From an uncultured Aquimarina sp. (lineage in GTDB: Bacteria; Bacteroidota; Bacteroidia; Flavobacteriales; Flavobacteriaceae): 64,000 nt of DNA. Every line of letters starts with the position of its first letter. Position 1 is the stretch's first letter. Made by a program: the position numbers and the translations under genes. A model generated the notes under the pieces. The model saw only the letters and a list, made by a program, of their open reading frames with translations. It was not told where the DNA came from and did no database searches. Location of the stretch: NCBI GenBank assembly GCA_947499005.1, contig CANMML010000001.1, forward strand, positions 1 to 64,000, in the 5' to 3' direction. Shown here piece after piece: positions 8,349-17,925 of the stretch.

Positions 8349-10184
8349 ATGGCCTTTTTTAGAGAATGTTCAATAATAATTTTACTAGCATTATCTACTG
8401 TTCTTTTTACATCATGCGAACTTTCTTACAACGATTCCTATGATCATATTCAGTATTTAAAAATTTCAAAAAATGATTCGTCTAGTTTTGAGGTAATACG
8501 CCAACGTTTTAAGAATAAAGAAGGAATAGTAGATGTAAATGAAACTAAATTATATCATACTTTAAAGGACAGTGTCGCTTGGTTTAAAATTGATTTATCT
8601 ACTTTCAAAAATAAAGATGTCTTTGTCACATTTCGAGAGGCTTTTACTGAAGAAGGTGCAGCGTATTACGTAGAAGGAAATAAGATAAAAATGTTATCCA
8701 AATTTCAATTTGGAAATAGTCCTTTTTATGATCATTTATTTTACAAGTCCCCAACCTGGTATATTTCTAAAAGCACCGTAACAAGAAGAAGTTTTTTTTT
8801 AAAGGTAAAAACCAATAAATGGAGAAATAGAAAAGAGTTTTTTGTCCAAGACAAAAATGCTTTCCTAAAAAGAGTGGAAATTGAATATATATCCATTGGC
8901 TTATTTGTTTCTTTTATGGTAAGCTTGATTCTTATTCTATCCATATTTGCCATTTTAAAGAAAGAATACAGTATACTCTTTTATGCAGGATATATAGTCA
9001 CGGTAATTTTGGAATTTATGAGTATCAAAGGCATAGCGCAGCAATTCATATGGGGGAGAAATGAGTTTCTTATAAAAACTTCGGTCACTTTATATTTGGA
9101 AATGGCGATTACTCAGGCCTTTTTCTTAGGATACTTTTACAAGTTTACTAAAAAGTCCGAAATTTTTAGAAAAATTGCACTGGGGGTTGGGTGGACAATG
9201 ATTCCTCTTTATATATTGGCTAGCATTAGTTATTACTATAATTTTGCGGATGAGCTGTTTAATGTGATTGTAATTTCCTTGCAAATTGTATCATTATTCT
9301 TTTGTGTGGTTCATATCATTTTAATGCGTGAGAAGAAGCTACCAAAATATGTTGCCATTTGCTTTGTTTTAGTAACGTTTTCACATTTTATTTATTCCTT
9401 AATTAATCCTTCGGTGAATGTGTCACTAGAATTAAATTACCTAGTCTATAATCTTAGGCCTATTCTAATTGCTATTGAGATGATTTGTATCACAAGGTTT
9501 ATTTTTGATTCTGTTATTAAGTCGCAACAGCAAAATAATTTGTTAACTCAAATTAATGAAGATTTAAAGGCAAACTTTCAAACAAGTTTAATAGATGTTC
9601 AAGTAAAAGAGCGTAATGAAGTGTTAGGGAATGTTCATGATTCATTTGGAGGCTATTTGGAGTCCTTGAAAATTCGACTGTCAATGAATCCTTCTCCTGA
9701 AAAATTAAAAGAGATTATTGATTCGTTCTACAAGGAATATAGGATTCTCTTAAATAATATATACAGTCCCAAAGTAGATAATGATAATTTTAAGCAGTAC
9801 TTGATTAAGTATTTAGATAAAATTGAAGCATTGGATATTTTGGAGATTGGCTACCATGTAGATTTAGGCAGTTATAAGCTTTCGCGTGAAGCATGTATTC
9901 ATTTGTATAGAATTATTTCAGAATCTTTTACTAATATTTTGAAACATGCAAAAGCTACTAAGGTGATGCTCCATTTTACGGCTAATGATGACAAGGAATT
10001 AGAGCTCATTATTTCAGATAATGGTATTGGTTTTAAGGAAGAGGCACTAAGGAATAGAAGCTCTTATGGCTTAAAAAGTATTGAAGAACGAGTTGAAAAA
10101 ATAGGAGGTCTGCTTGAGATTAATTCGGATTCTAAGCATGGGACAATTTTGAATATAGTGTTAGTTAATAAATTGTTAGACTGA
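8349..10184 (+). CDS. 7TM sensor histidine kinase 3, lipoprotein-type N terminus
   Basis: 611 residues. Signal peptide with lipobox LFTSC (Cys25) followed by ELSYNDSYDHI, a motif shared with paralogues 4 and 5. DISM-like domain (DSVAWFKIDLS, LFYKSPTWYI), 7TM block, dimer domain with His430 in NVHDSFGGYLE, and HATPase_c with TNILKHAKA and SDNGIGF. The region from about 9630 to 9930 is almost identical at base level to kinase 2. Its 155-base upstream gap shares the ATTCTAATT..AAAACATT block with the next two genes, so each kinase may have its own related promoter. Confidence 0.87.
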   Translation: MAFFRECSIIILLALSTVLFTSCELSYNDSYDHIQYLKISKNDSSSFEVIRQRFKNKEGIVDVNETKLYHTLKDSVAWFKIDLSTFKNKDVFVTFREAFTEEGAAYYVEGNKIKMLSKFQFGNSPFYDHLFYKSPTWYISKSTVTRRSFFLKVKTNKWRNRKEFFVQDKNAFLKRVEIEYISIGLFVSFMVSLILILSIFAILKKEYSILFYAGYIVTVILEFMSIKGIAQQFIWGRNEFLIKTSVTLYLEMAITQAFFLGYFYKFTKKSEIFRKIALGVGWTMIPLYILASISYYYNFADELFNVIVISLQIVSLFFCVVHIILMREKKLPKYVAICFVLVTFSHFIYSLINPSVNVSLELNYLVYNLRPILIAIEMICITRFIFDSVIKSQQQNNLLTQINEDLKANFQTSLIDVQVKERNEVLGNVHDSFGGYLESLKIRLSMNPSPEKLKEIIDSFYKEYRILLNNIYSPKVDNDNFKQYLIKYLDKIEALDILEIGYHVDLGSYKLSREACIHLYRIISESFTNILKHAKATKVMLHFTANDDKELELIISDNGIGFKEEALRNRSSYGLKSIEERVEKIGGLLEINSDSKHGTILNIVLVNKLLD

Positions 10185-10373
10185 ATTTTTATAATTGTTG
10201 TTTTGTAATTAGATAAGGTGAATTTCAACGTGTTCTTTATATTTAAAAATGAAAAATTGATTTATATGGAGTGTTATTTTGTTTTTAGATATATATTCGG
10301 AATATTTATGATTCTAATTTAAAACATTTTACAGGATGTTTTGTACTTTTACATACCCCTTAAATAATTGTAA

Positions 10374-12221
10374 ATGATTTCTACGCAGGAAAGTCTAAAG
10401 GCAATTGTGTTCTTGTTATTAGTATTTCTTTTGACTTCATGTGATTTTTCCTATAATGATTCTTATCAATCTATTAAGTACTTTCGGATCTCAAAAGAAG
10501 ACACTATAAGTATAAAATATATAAAGAAACGTTTTGATACAAACTACAAAATAGAGGAAGCATCGAAAATGAATTTATATCATACGCTGAAGGATAGTGT
10601 GGTATGGTACCAAATTGATTTGTCTTCCCGTCAAACAGAGGATCTTTTTATAACATTTAGAGAACATTTTACAGAAAGAGGAGAGGCTTTTTTGTGTAGG
10701 GATAATAACTGTAAGGAGTTAGATGGTTTTCAGTATGCCAAAAACCAGTATTTTAAAAATGTGTTTTATAAATCTCCTACATGGTTTATAGAAAAAGATT
10801 CGTTGAGTGATACTAATGGTGCTAGTTTCTTTTTTCTTAAAGTAACTACACCAAAATGGAGAAATAGAGTTGAGTTTTTTGTTCAAAACAAAAATGAATT
10901 TTTAAAGCGTATAGAAATAGAATATTTGTCTGTAGGTCTTTATATCTCCTTCATGCTCTGCCTTATCTTAGTATTGGTTGTTTTTGCGGTTATAAAAAAG
11001 GAATATAGTGTTGTTTTTTATGCCCTGTATATTTTTACTATAATCGTTGAATTTAATAGTTTAAAAGGTACTGCTCAGCAGTTTATATGGGGTGATAGTA
11101 TGATATTTATGAGTGTTCATAGCTTTTTGTATCTGGCTATGGGAATAACTCAATGTTTCTTTATGGGCTACTTTTACAAGTTCACAAAAAAATCTTTAAT
11201 TTACAGGAAAATCACTTTGATCTGTGGCTGGGGGGGATTGCCTATTATAGGCTTATCGGTACTTAACTATTACTACCCATTCATAGACAACTTTTATACT
11301 ATTGTGAGTTTCATGTTAAAAGCATTGGCTCTTTTTTTTACTGTGATACATATAGTGCTTTTATTAGAAAAGAGTTTACCGTTATATGTTGCGGTATTTT
11401 TCTTACTCTCTACATTTTCTCATTTTATTTATTATCAAATAAATCTACCGGTAGCAGTGCCTTTGGAAATAAATTATACAGCATATAATCTTAGGCAATT
11501 ACTAGTTGCACTGGAAATGATCTGTATTACACGTTTTATTTTTGATTCGGTCATCAAATCACAACGTCAAAACCATGCTTTAAAGCAGATTAATAAAGAT
11601 TTAAAGAGCGGTTTTCAACTAAATTTAATAGATGCTCGAACAAAAGAACGTAACCAGTTATTGGGTAGTGTACACGATTCTTTTGGTGGGTATTTAGAGG
11701 CTTTAAAGATTCGTCTTTCTATGAATCCAAGCCCAGAAAAATTACAAGAGATCATTGATTCTTTCTATAAAGAATACAGAATTCTTTTGAATAACATTTA
11801 TAGTCCTGAAGTTGATAATGAAAATTTTAAGCAATACTTGATTAAGTATTTAGTTAAAATTGAAGCATTGGATATTTTGAAGATTGATTACCATGTAGAT
11901 TTAGGCAGTTATAAGCTTTCGCGCGAAACTTGTACTCATTTATATAGAATTATTTCAGAGTCTTTTACTAATATTTTGAAGCATGCAAAAGCTACAGAGG
12001 CGGTGCTCCATTTTAAGGTTAATGACAACAATGAATTAGAGCTCATTATTTCAGACAATGGTATTGGTTTTAAAGAGGAGGTGTTAAAAAATAGAATCTC
12101 TTATGGTCTAAAAAGTATTGAGGAGCGAGTTGAAAAAATAGGAGGTTTGCTCAAGATTAATTCGGATTCGAAGCAAGGGACAACTTTAAAGGTAGTTCTA
12201 AATAAGGGTTTATTAGGCTAA
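10374..12221 (+). CDS. 7TM sensor histidine kinase 4, lipoprotein-type N terminus
   Basis: 615 residues. Lipobox LLTSC (Cys23), then DFSYNDSYQSI. DISM-like domain (DSVVWYQIDLS, VFYKSPTWFI), 7TM block, His434 in SVHDSFGGYLE, HATPase_c with TNILKHAKA and SDNGIGF. The ~75 bases upstream and the first ~110 coding bases are nearly identical to kinase 5, whereas the 3' kinase half is closest to kinase 3. That mosaic points to gene conversion or unequal recombination between paralogues. Confidence 0.87.
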   Translation: MISTQESLKAIVFLLLVFLLTSCDFSYNDSYQSIKYFRISKEDTISIKYIKKRFDTNYKIEEASKMNLYHTLKDSVVWYQIDLSSRQTEDLFITFREHFTERGEAFLCRDNNCKELDGFQYAKNQYFKNVFYKSPTWFIEKDSLSDTNGASFFFLKVTTPKWRNRVEFFVQNKNEFLKRIEIEYLSVGLYISFMLCLILVLVVFAVIKKEYSVVFYALYIFTIIVEFNSLKGTAQQFIWGDSMIFMSVHSFLYLAMGITQCFFMGYFYKFTKKSLIYRKITLICGWGGLPIIGLSVLNYYYPFIDNFYTIVSFMLKALALFFTVIHIVLLLEKSLPLYVAVFFLLSTFSHFIYYQINLPVAVPLEINYTAYNLRQLLVALEMICITRFIFDSVIKSQRQNHALKQINKDLKSGFQLNLIDARTKERNQLLGSVHDSFGGYLEALKIRLSMNPSPEKLQEIIDSFYKEYRILLNNIYSPEVDNENFKQYLIKYLVKIEALDILKIDYHVDLGSYKLSRETCTHLYRIISESFTNILKHAKATEAVLHFKVNDNNELELIISDNGIGFKEEVLKNRISYGLKSIEERVEKIGGLLKINSDSKQGTTLKVVLNKGLLG

Positions 12222-12416
12222 TAAAATTGCTATGTCATTCATGTTCTTTTAAGAAAAGACTCTTTTGGAAAGATATTTCTGTTATTGATAAATAAGAACT
12301 AAATTCATATAAAGTGTTATTAGTATTTTTGATGTATATTCGAAACACTTATGCCTCTAATTTAAAACATTCTACAAGATGTTTCGTACTTTTACTTACC
12401 CCTTAAATAATTGTAA

Positions 12417-14243
12417 ATGATTTCTACACAGGAAAGTCTAAAGACAATTGTGTTCTTGTTGTTAGTATTTCTTTTGACTTCATGTGATTTTTCCTATAAT
12501 GATGCATACAATAGTATAGAATATATTAAAATCCCTAAAGAGGAATCTATTTCAATAGATTCAGTTGTTAGTAAATTTCAAAACCCAAACAATGTACTAC
12601 AGGCGAAAGAAGAAAGAATGTACTTTAGGCTAACTGACAGTGTTATTTGGTATAAGGTTAATTTAAATAAGTATAGGCATGAAGATGTCTTTGTTACACT
12701 AAGAGATAATTATACAGATAAGGGACAAGCAATTTTAAAAGAAGGAGATAGATACATAAGATTGAGTGATTTCGAATACTCTAAGCGTTTTTTTGTTGAT
12801 GATATATTTTATAAATCACCTACATGGTATATTTCCAAAAGTCCTATTATGGGTGTCGAGAAACCTCATGTTTTATATCTAAAAATTACACCTCATAAAT
12901 GGAGGAATAGACGAGAAATATTTATTCAGAACAGGAATCAGTTTTTAAGAAGAGTAGAAATAGAGTATGCAGCAGTAGGTTTGTATGTCTCTTTTATGCT
13001 ATGCTTGATTTTAGTGCTTTCTATTTTCGCAGTAATAAAAAAAGAATATAGTATTCTGTTTTATGCACTTTTTATATGTACGATTGTGCTAGAATTTATT
13101 AGTTTAAAGGGAGTTGGTCAACAGTTTTTTTGGGGGAGGAATGGGTTTTTAATGAATACAATTAGTCTTTTGTATTTGCTAATGGCTATGTGGCAAGCTT
13201 TTTTTGTAGCCTATTTTTATAAGTTTACAAAAAGGTCTGATGTTTTTAGAAAAATAGCTTTGTATTTGGCCTGGAGTTTTATTCTTATTATCGGCTTGTG
13301 TATTTGCAATTACTATTACCCTATATCAAAGCACTTTTTTAATGTAATTATTGTTTTTTTAAAAGCATTAGCTCTTTTTTTTACAGTAGTACATATCGTT
13401 CTTTTGTTAGAAAAAAGCTTGCCTTTATATGTTGCTATTCTATTTTTGATATCGACATTTTCTCATTTTATTTTTTCTCAAATAAACCCATCGGTTCAGA
13501 TACCTTTAGAGTATAATTATTTTATATATAACCTTAGGCCTTTACTAATTTCTTTAGAAATGATTTGTGTCACTAGATTTATTTTTGATTCGGTTATAAA
13601 GTCTCAACGCCAAAATCATACTTTAAAACAAATAAATAAAGAACTTAGGATGGATTTTCAAATGAATTTAGTAGAAGTTCAAACCAAAGAAAGAAATGAA
13701 TTGTTAGGTAATGTGCATGATTCATTTGGAGGGTATTTAGAAGCTTTGAAAATCAGACTGTCCTTAAGTCCTTCTCCTGAAAAATTGCAAGAGATTTTAG
13801 ATTCTTTTTATAAAGAATATAGAATTTTGTTAAATAACATATATAGTCCTAAAGTGGATAGTGATAATTTTAAGCAATATTTGATTGAATATTTAGAAAA
13901 GATAGAGCGACTAGGAGTACTTAAAATAAGTTACGAAATTAATTTAGGTAATCGTAAATTATCGAGAGAGGTTTCTATGCATTTATACAGAATCGTTTCG
14001 GAAGTTTATACAAATATTTTAAAGCATTCTAAGGCAACACATTCTAAGTTAAACATTAGCGTATCCAATTTAGATCAGTTAAAATTAACAATAGAAGATA
14101 ATGGAGTAGGTTTTGATCAAGAAGTAAAAGGTGGAAATTCGTATGGGTTAAAAAGCTTACAAGACAGGGTAAGTAAAATAGATGGTATTTTAACTATTGA
14201 TTCAGAAGTTAAGAAAGGGACGATAATAAGGGTTGTCGTGTAG
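12417..14243 (+). CDS. 7TM sensor histidine kinase 5, leads into oxygenase operon
   Basis: 608 residues. Its signal peptide is nearly identical to kinase 4 (lipobox LLTSC, Cys23), but the sensor domain then diverges (DSVIWYKVNLN, IFYKSPTWYI). Then a 7TM block, His434 in NVHDSFGGYLE, and a HATPase_c less like the others (TNILKHSKAT, EDNGVGF). Only 29 bases separate its stop from the catalase-like gene, and no terminator is seen between them, so kinase 5 and the three enzyme genes are probably co-transcribed. This is the physical link between the sensor array and the haem-oxygenase genes. Confidence 0.87.
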   Translation: MISTQESLKTIVFLLLVFLLTSCDFSYNDAYNSIEYIKIPKEESISIDSVVSKFQNPNNVLQAKEERMYFRLTDSVIWYKVNLNKYRHEDVFVTLRDNYTDKGQAILKEGDRYIRLSDFEYSKRFFVDDIFYKSPTWYISKSPIMGVEKPHVLYLKITPHKWRNRREIFIQNRNQFLRRVEIEYAAVGLYVSFMLCLILVLSIFAVIKKEYSILFYALFICTIVLEFISLKGVGQQFFWGRNGFLMNTISLLYLLMAMWQAFFVAYFYKFTKRSDVFRKIALYLAWSFILIIGLCICNYYYPISKHFFNVIIVFLKALALFFTVVHIVLLLEKSLPLYVAILFLISTFSHFIFSQINPSVQIPLEYNYFIYNLRPLLISLEMICVTRFIFDSVIKSQRQNHTLKQINKELRMDFQMNLVEVQTKERNELLGNVHDSFGGYLEALKIRLSLSPSPEKLQEILDSFYKEYRILLNNIYSPKVDSDNFKQYLIEYLEKIERLGVLKISYEINLGNRKLSREVSMHLYRIVSEVYTNILKHSKATHSKLNISVSNLDQLKLTIEDNGVGFDQEVKGGNSYGLKSLQDRVSKIDGILTIDSEVKKGTIIRVVV

Positions 14244-14272
14244 TTAGTGTTTATTTTTTAAGTTTAAATTAC

Positions 14273-15286
14273 GTGAAAAGACATTTTGAAAGAAGACTTA
14301 GTAGTGAAAATGAAAATTTTGCTAAAGAAATAATATGTCTGTTCAGAGAGCAAGCAGATAAGAAATATAAAAAAGAGAAATATCTTAGGAATTTTCACAC
14401 AAAAAGTAATGGATTGCTAAAAGCTGAATTTGAGGTTTACGATAATATTCCAAAAGAATTTAAAAAAGGTGTTTTTTCTGTAGGGAAAAAATATAAATCG
14501 ATTATCAGATTGTCCAATATGAGTGACAAAGAAAAGGTATCTACAAAAAGACATTTAGCCCATAAGGATCATAGGGGTTTGGCTATCAAAGTGCTTAATA
14601 TTAATAATAAAGGAGAGAATCAAGATTTTTTGTTTTTATCCGTACCTAGCCTTCCTTTAAAAAGTGTTTCAAATTTTAGAGACATCATTCATTTCGCTTA
14701 CACGAAAAATACAATAAATAGATTGAACTATTTTTTTAAAAATTTTAAGTTCAAATTTTTAAAAGATATTTTGGTTAGAAAATTGGATTTTAATCTGTTA
14801 GATGTCTTGTATTACAGCGTTACTCCATATGTTTTAGGAGATTGTATTATAAAATACAAACTGATTCCACAAAAAGACAATGCTTTTTTTAATCAAGTAA
14901 ATATTGATGAAGATTACTTGATTAAATCATTAAGCAATATTTTAAATAAACAAGATATGGTTTATGATTTTTGTATTCAGGTTTTTAAAAATGATAAAAG
15001 TACCCCTATTGATGATATAAGTAAAAGTTGGGATGATGAAAAGATTCCGAATATAAAAATAGGACAATTAAATATTTGCAAACAGAATTTTAATACTAAA
15101 GAGAGGTTCGAGATTGTAGAAAAACTTTCTTTTTCTCCCAATAATACATTGTCTGAGCATAAACCTGTAGGTCAAATAAATTTATGTAGATCTTATGTTT
15201 ATGAGAAGATGTATGCTTATAGAATGAGTAAAAATAATATAGATCAGCCAAAAGTAGATGAGGAATTTTACAATAATATAATCTAA
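14273..15286 (+). CDS. Catalase-like haem protein (y4iL-like subfamily)
   Basis: 337 residues, much shorter than true catalases (about 480+) and like the small catalase-related proteins grouped with rhizobial y4iL. The distal-side segment NFHTKSNG (His42) matches the RxxHAKGxG region of catalases, followed by AEFEVYDNIP and a VGKKYKSIIRLSN strand. Near the C terminus KPVGQINLCRSYVY gives the R-x3-Y proximal pattern (Arg306, Tyr310), the expected haem ligand. Relatives of this fold include coral allene oxide synthase, which acts on fatty-acid hydroperoxides. Start is GTG 14273. No signal peptide, so cytoplasmic. Neighbours suggest hydroperoxide metabolism; ordinary H2O2 removal cannot be excluded. 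Confidence 0.75.
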   Translation: MKRHFERRLSSENENFAKEIICLFREQADKKYKKEKYLRNFHTKSNGLLKAEFEVYDNIPKEFKKGVFSVGKKYKSIIRLSNMSDKEKVSTKRHLAHKDHRGLAIKVLNINNKGENQDFLFLSVPSLPLKSVSNFRDIIHFAYTKNTINRLNYFFKNFKFKFLKDILVRKLDFNLLDVLYYSVTPYVLGDCIIKYKLIPQKDNAFFNQVNIDEDYLIKSLSNILNKQDMVYDFCIQVFKNDKSTPIDDISKSWDDEKIPNIKIGQLNICKQNFNTKERFEIVEKLSFSPNNTLSEHKPVGQINLCRSYVYEKMYAYRMSKNNIDQPKVDEEFYNNII

Positions 15287-15289
15287 AGA

Positions 15290-16213
15290 ATGGATTTGCA
15301 ACAGATATTTGAGCAATTAAGGCCAGGAGATATTATTCTTGATAAGGGTGATAGTTTTATTGCCAAGGCAATAAGTTATTTCGATGATTCTCCTTATACC
15401 CATGCTATGATATACGCTGGTGATAATGAGGTAATACACGCCACTAGATTTGGAGTGTGTACAAAGTCTGTTGTCGATGCGTTTTTATATTCCGAATATT
15501 TTCAAGTTTTTCGATGTATAGATCGAAGTATACCTCTTCAAAAGGTAGTTGATAAAGCAAGGTGTTTTGAAGGAAGATCTTATGGAACAGATCAAGTAGT
15601 TTTATTAGCTCTGATTTTAGCAAGTAGTAGAGTGGCATATTCAATGAAAGTAGGAGCCTTTGCTAGAGCTATTTTTGAGCATGCTTCTTCATTGCTGATG
15701 TCTTACAGAGATGATGATTTAAGAGTTACTTGTTCTGAATTAGTTTATAGATCTTTTTCAGAAGTTTGTGGTAAGGATGTTATAGAAATAGATAGAGGGA
15801 TTTTAAAATCAAACAGGACACTAAATTTGTTGGAAGAATTTAGTTGTTATGACGCTTGGATGATGTCCTCAAAGAAAGATAAATCTGAAGCTGAAATTAA
15901 ACAAGAGCTTTTAAAGTTATTTGAAGAGCTAGAACAAGAAGAGGCGCAATTGCTGGTTAATACCAATGCTAACGAAATGAAAACTGAAATTCAAGAATTA
16001 GATGCTAAGAATCATTTTTTGAATATATGTAGGCAAGTAAAAAATGATACTATTTCTCAAGAGAAACAGAAAATAAAGCCATTATCAAATTTTAAAGAAT
16101 CTTTATTAACATTATTTGAAGCTAATTGTAACTTTCTTACTCCTGGCGATATAGCTAGATCGCCTTCTTTATTTCCAGTATTTCAAGAACCAATTCCCCT
16201 AAATAGAGGTTAA
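15290..16213 (+). CDS. Permuted NlpC/P60 (YiiX/C92-like) papain-fold protein
   Basis: 307 residues. The N-terminal ~165 have the permuted papain-like order: PGDIILDKGDSFIAKAIS, then the catalytic-type His38 in YTHAMIYAG with VIHA behind it, and the Cys148 nucleophile in VTCSELVYRSF. Permuted NlpC/P60 members cleave amide or thioester bonds, and some act on lipids (LRAT-like acyltransferases). The C-terminal half (about 180-307) is acidic and helical with no recognised domain. It starts 3 bases after the catalase-like stop and overlaps the next gene at 16213, so the three are translated as a unit. No signal peptide. A role in releasing or transferring acyl substrate is inference only. Confidence 0.72.
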   Translation: MDLQQIFEQLRPGDIILDKGDSFIAKAISYFDDSPYTHAMIYAGDNEVIHATRFGVCTKSVVDAFLYSEYFQVFRCIDRSIPLQKVVDKARCFEGRSYGTDQVVLLALILASSRVAYSMKVGAFARAIFEHASSLLMSYRDDDLRVTCSELVYRSFSEVCGKDVIEIDRGILKSNRTLNLLEEFSCYDAWMMSSKKDKSEAEIKQELLKLFEELEQEEAQLLVNTNANEMKTEIQELDAKNHFLNICRQVKNDTISQEKQKIKPLSNFKESLLTLFEANCNFLTPGDIARSPSLFPVFQEPIPLNRG

Positions 16214-17925
16214 TGAAAAAGAAGAAACGTCATTCAGTTAAAAAAAAATCGCCAAGAAATACATTTATGAATACTATGGTGGATTTACTTCTAGATACCT
16301 CCGTTGTTAGGCATACTGTAAATCAAAAAATAGTAGGGAGTTTTATGCCTCAAAAGCTTAATCGACCATTGCCTTTAAGTACATATTCCAATCGAAGACC
16401 ACCGAAGAAGTATGATAAACATTTTTTTGAGCCTGAAAAATGGAAAGTTGAAGAATATATTTCATGGAATAGTTTAACAGATAAAAACTTTTTTAATCGC
16501 TTACTGTCTTGTACATCAGTAGAGTATATTAAGAGTCTTCCGCCAGTGCATGAAGTCAAAAAAATAATGCTAAGGGATAAGGCGCCGATGAAAGTGTCAG
16601 AGGATACTTCTCTCTTGTTTATGAGTTTTGCGCAATGGTTTACTGATGGCATTTTCGTTAGTGATCCGAAAGATATAAGAAAGTGTCAGTCTTCGCATCA
16701 TGTCGATTTATGTCAAATTTATGGTTTGGATAATGAGACGACAAACATTTTAAGAGAAGGTGTCGATGGATTGTTAAAAAGTCAAATAAGAGAAACCTTA
16801 AGCTCTAAAGGGGAGTATATTGAAAAAGAATTTCTTCCGTATTTATTTGAGTATGACAGTCACAGTGATGACTATGTTGTTAAGAAAGAGTTTCTAGGTT
16901 TGCCTTACCTAGATCAGTTAGAGAAGTTTTACCAACATCAATGGAAGAATAAAAGTAGAAAGGCTAAAATGTATGCAACGGGCATATTTCGTGGGAATAT
17001 GACTTTAGGACATAGTGCCATTAATACATTTTTTTTAAGAGCACATAATAAGATTGCTAGGACATTAAAAAGTGCTTATCGTACTTGGGATGATGATAGG
17101 CTTTTTGAAACAGCAAGAAATATCAACATAAGAATATTCTTGAAAATTTTAGTTGAGGACTACATAGAACATTTAGATTATACCAATTTAGATTTGGAAT
17201 TAGAAACAGGTTTTGCGGAAGATGCTAATTGGTATCGAGAAAATTGGGTTTCTATAGAATTCAATTTATTATATCGTTGGCATGCTATGATTCCAGAATC
17301 TATTCGAATAAATAATAAAGACTATGATACCTACTCAGATTTTCATTTAAATAATGCTTTGTTAGAAACTTATGATGTTGGGGGGATCTTTACGGATTTA
17401 ACTTTTCAAAGGGCAGGGAAAATAGTTTCTTTATGGAATGTCCCAGATTTTATGGATCGAGTAGAAGAGTTGTCTATTAAAACAGGAAGAGCTTTACGAT
17501 TGAGACCTTATAATGATTATCGCGAGGCTTTTGGATTAGATCGTATTCAATCTTTTGAGGATTTTAGTGATAATGTTGAGGTTCAAAACAGTCTTAAAAA
17601 ACTTTATAAAGATGTAGATCAAGTTGAGTTTTATATTGGATTATTTGCAGATGATAAATTAAGAGATTCAGCTAGAGCTTCAAGATTAAGAGAAATATTT
17701 TCAGATGGTAGTACTCCAGTACTTGGAGAACTAATGAATAAAATGGTTGCTTATGAAGCATTTTCTCAAATCTTAACAAATCCACTATTGTCAAGAAATT
17801 TAGATAAGAGACTTGCCTTTACACCAGAAGGTATAGAAAAAATTAATGAGATAGAAAAGTTAACTGATTTGATTAAGTGGGTTGAAGGAGAGCGATTTAA
17901 TGTTGCTTTTCATGGGCTTTGGTAG
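16213..17925 (+). CDS. Cyclooxygenase-like haem peroxidase/dioxygenase
   Basis: 570 residues resembling animal prostaglandin G/H synthase. IEFNLLYRWHAMIPESI (348-364) matches the COX segment with the catalytic tyrosine (here Tyr354, like Tyr385) and proximal haem His (His357, like His388). HHVDLCQIYG (162-171), FFLRAHNKIA (273-282) and DVDQVEFYIGLF (467-478) match further COX blocks. On the distal side FAQWFTDGIF (139-148) keeps Gln141 (like Gln203) but has Trp142 and Asp145 where COX has His204 and His207, so the peroxidase function may be altered. No signal peptide, and I saw no EGF module. Likely substrate is a fatty acid (inference). The stop overlaps the convergent gene by 16 bases. Confidence 0.8.
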   Translation: MKKKKRHSVKKKSPRNTFMNTMVDLLLDTSVVRHTVNQKIVGSFMPQKLNRPLPLSTYSNRRPPKKYDKHFFEPEKWKVEEYISWNSLTDKNFFNRLLSCTSVEYIKSLPPVHEVKKIMLRDKAPMKVSEDTSLLFMSFAQWFTDGIFVSDPKDIRKCQSSHHVDLCQIYGLDNETTNILREGVDGLLKSQIRETLSSKGEYIEKEFLPYLFEYDSHSDDYVVKKEFLGLPYLDQLEKFYQHQWKNKSRKAKMYATGIFRGNMTLGHSAINTFFLRAHNKIARTLKSAYRTWDDDRLFETARNINIRIFLKILVEDYIEHLDYTNLDLELETGFAEDANWYRENWVSIEFNLLYRWHAMIPESIRINNKDYDTYSDFHLNNALLETYDVGGIFTDLTFQRAGKIVSLWNVPDFMDRVEELSIKTGRALRLRPYNDYREAFGLDRIQSFEDFSDNVEVQNSLKKLYKDVDQVEFYIGLFADDKLRDSARASRLREIFSDGSTPVLGELMNKMVAYEAFSQILTNPLLSRNLDKRLAFTPEGIEKINEIEKLTDLIKWVEGERFNVAFHGLW

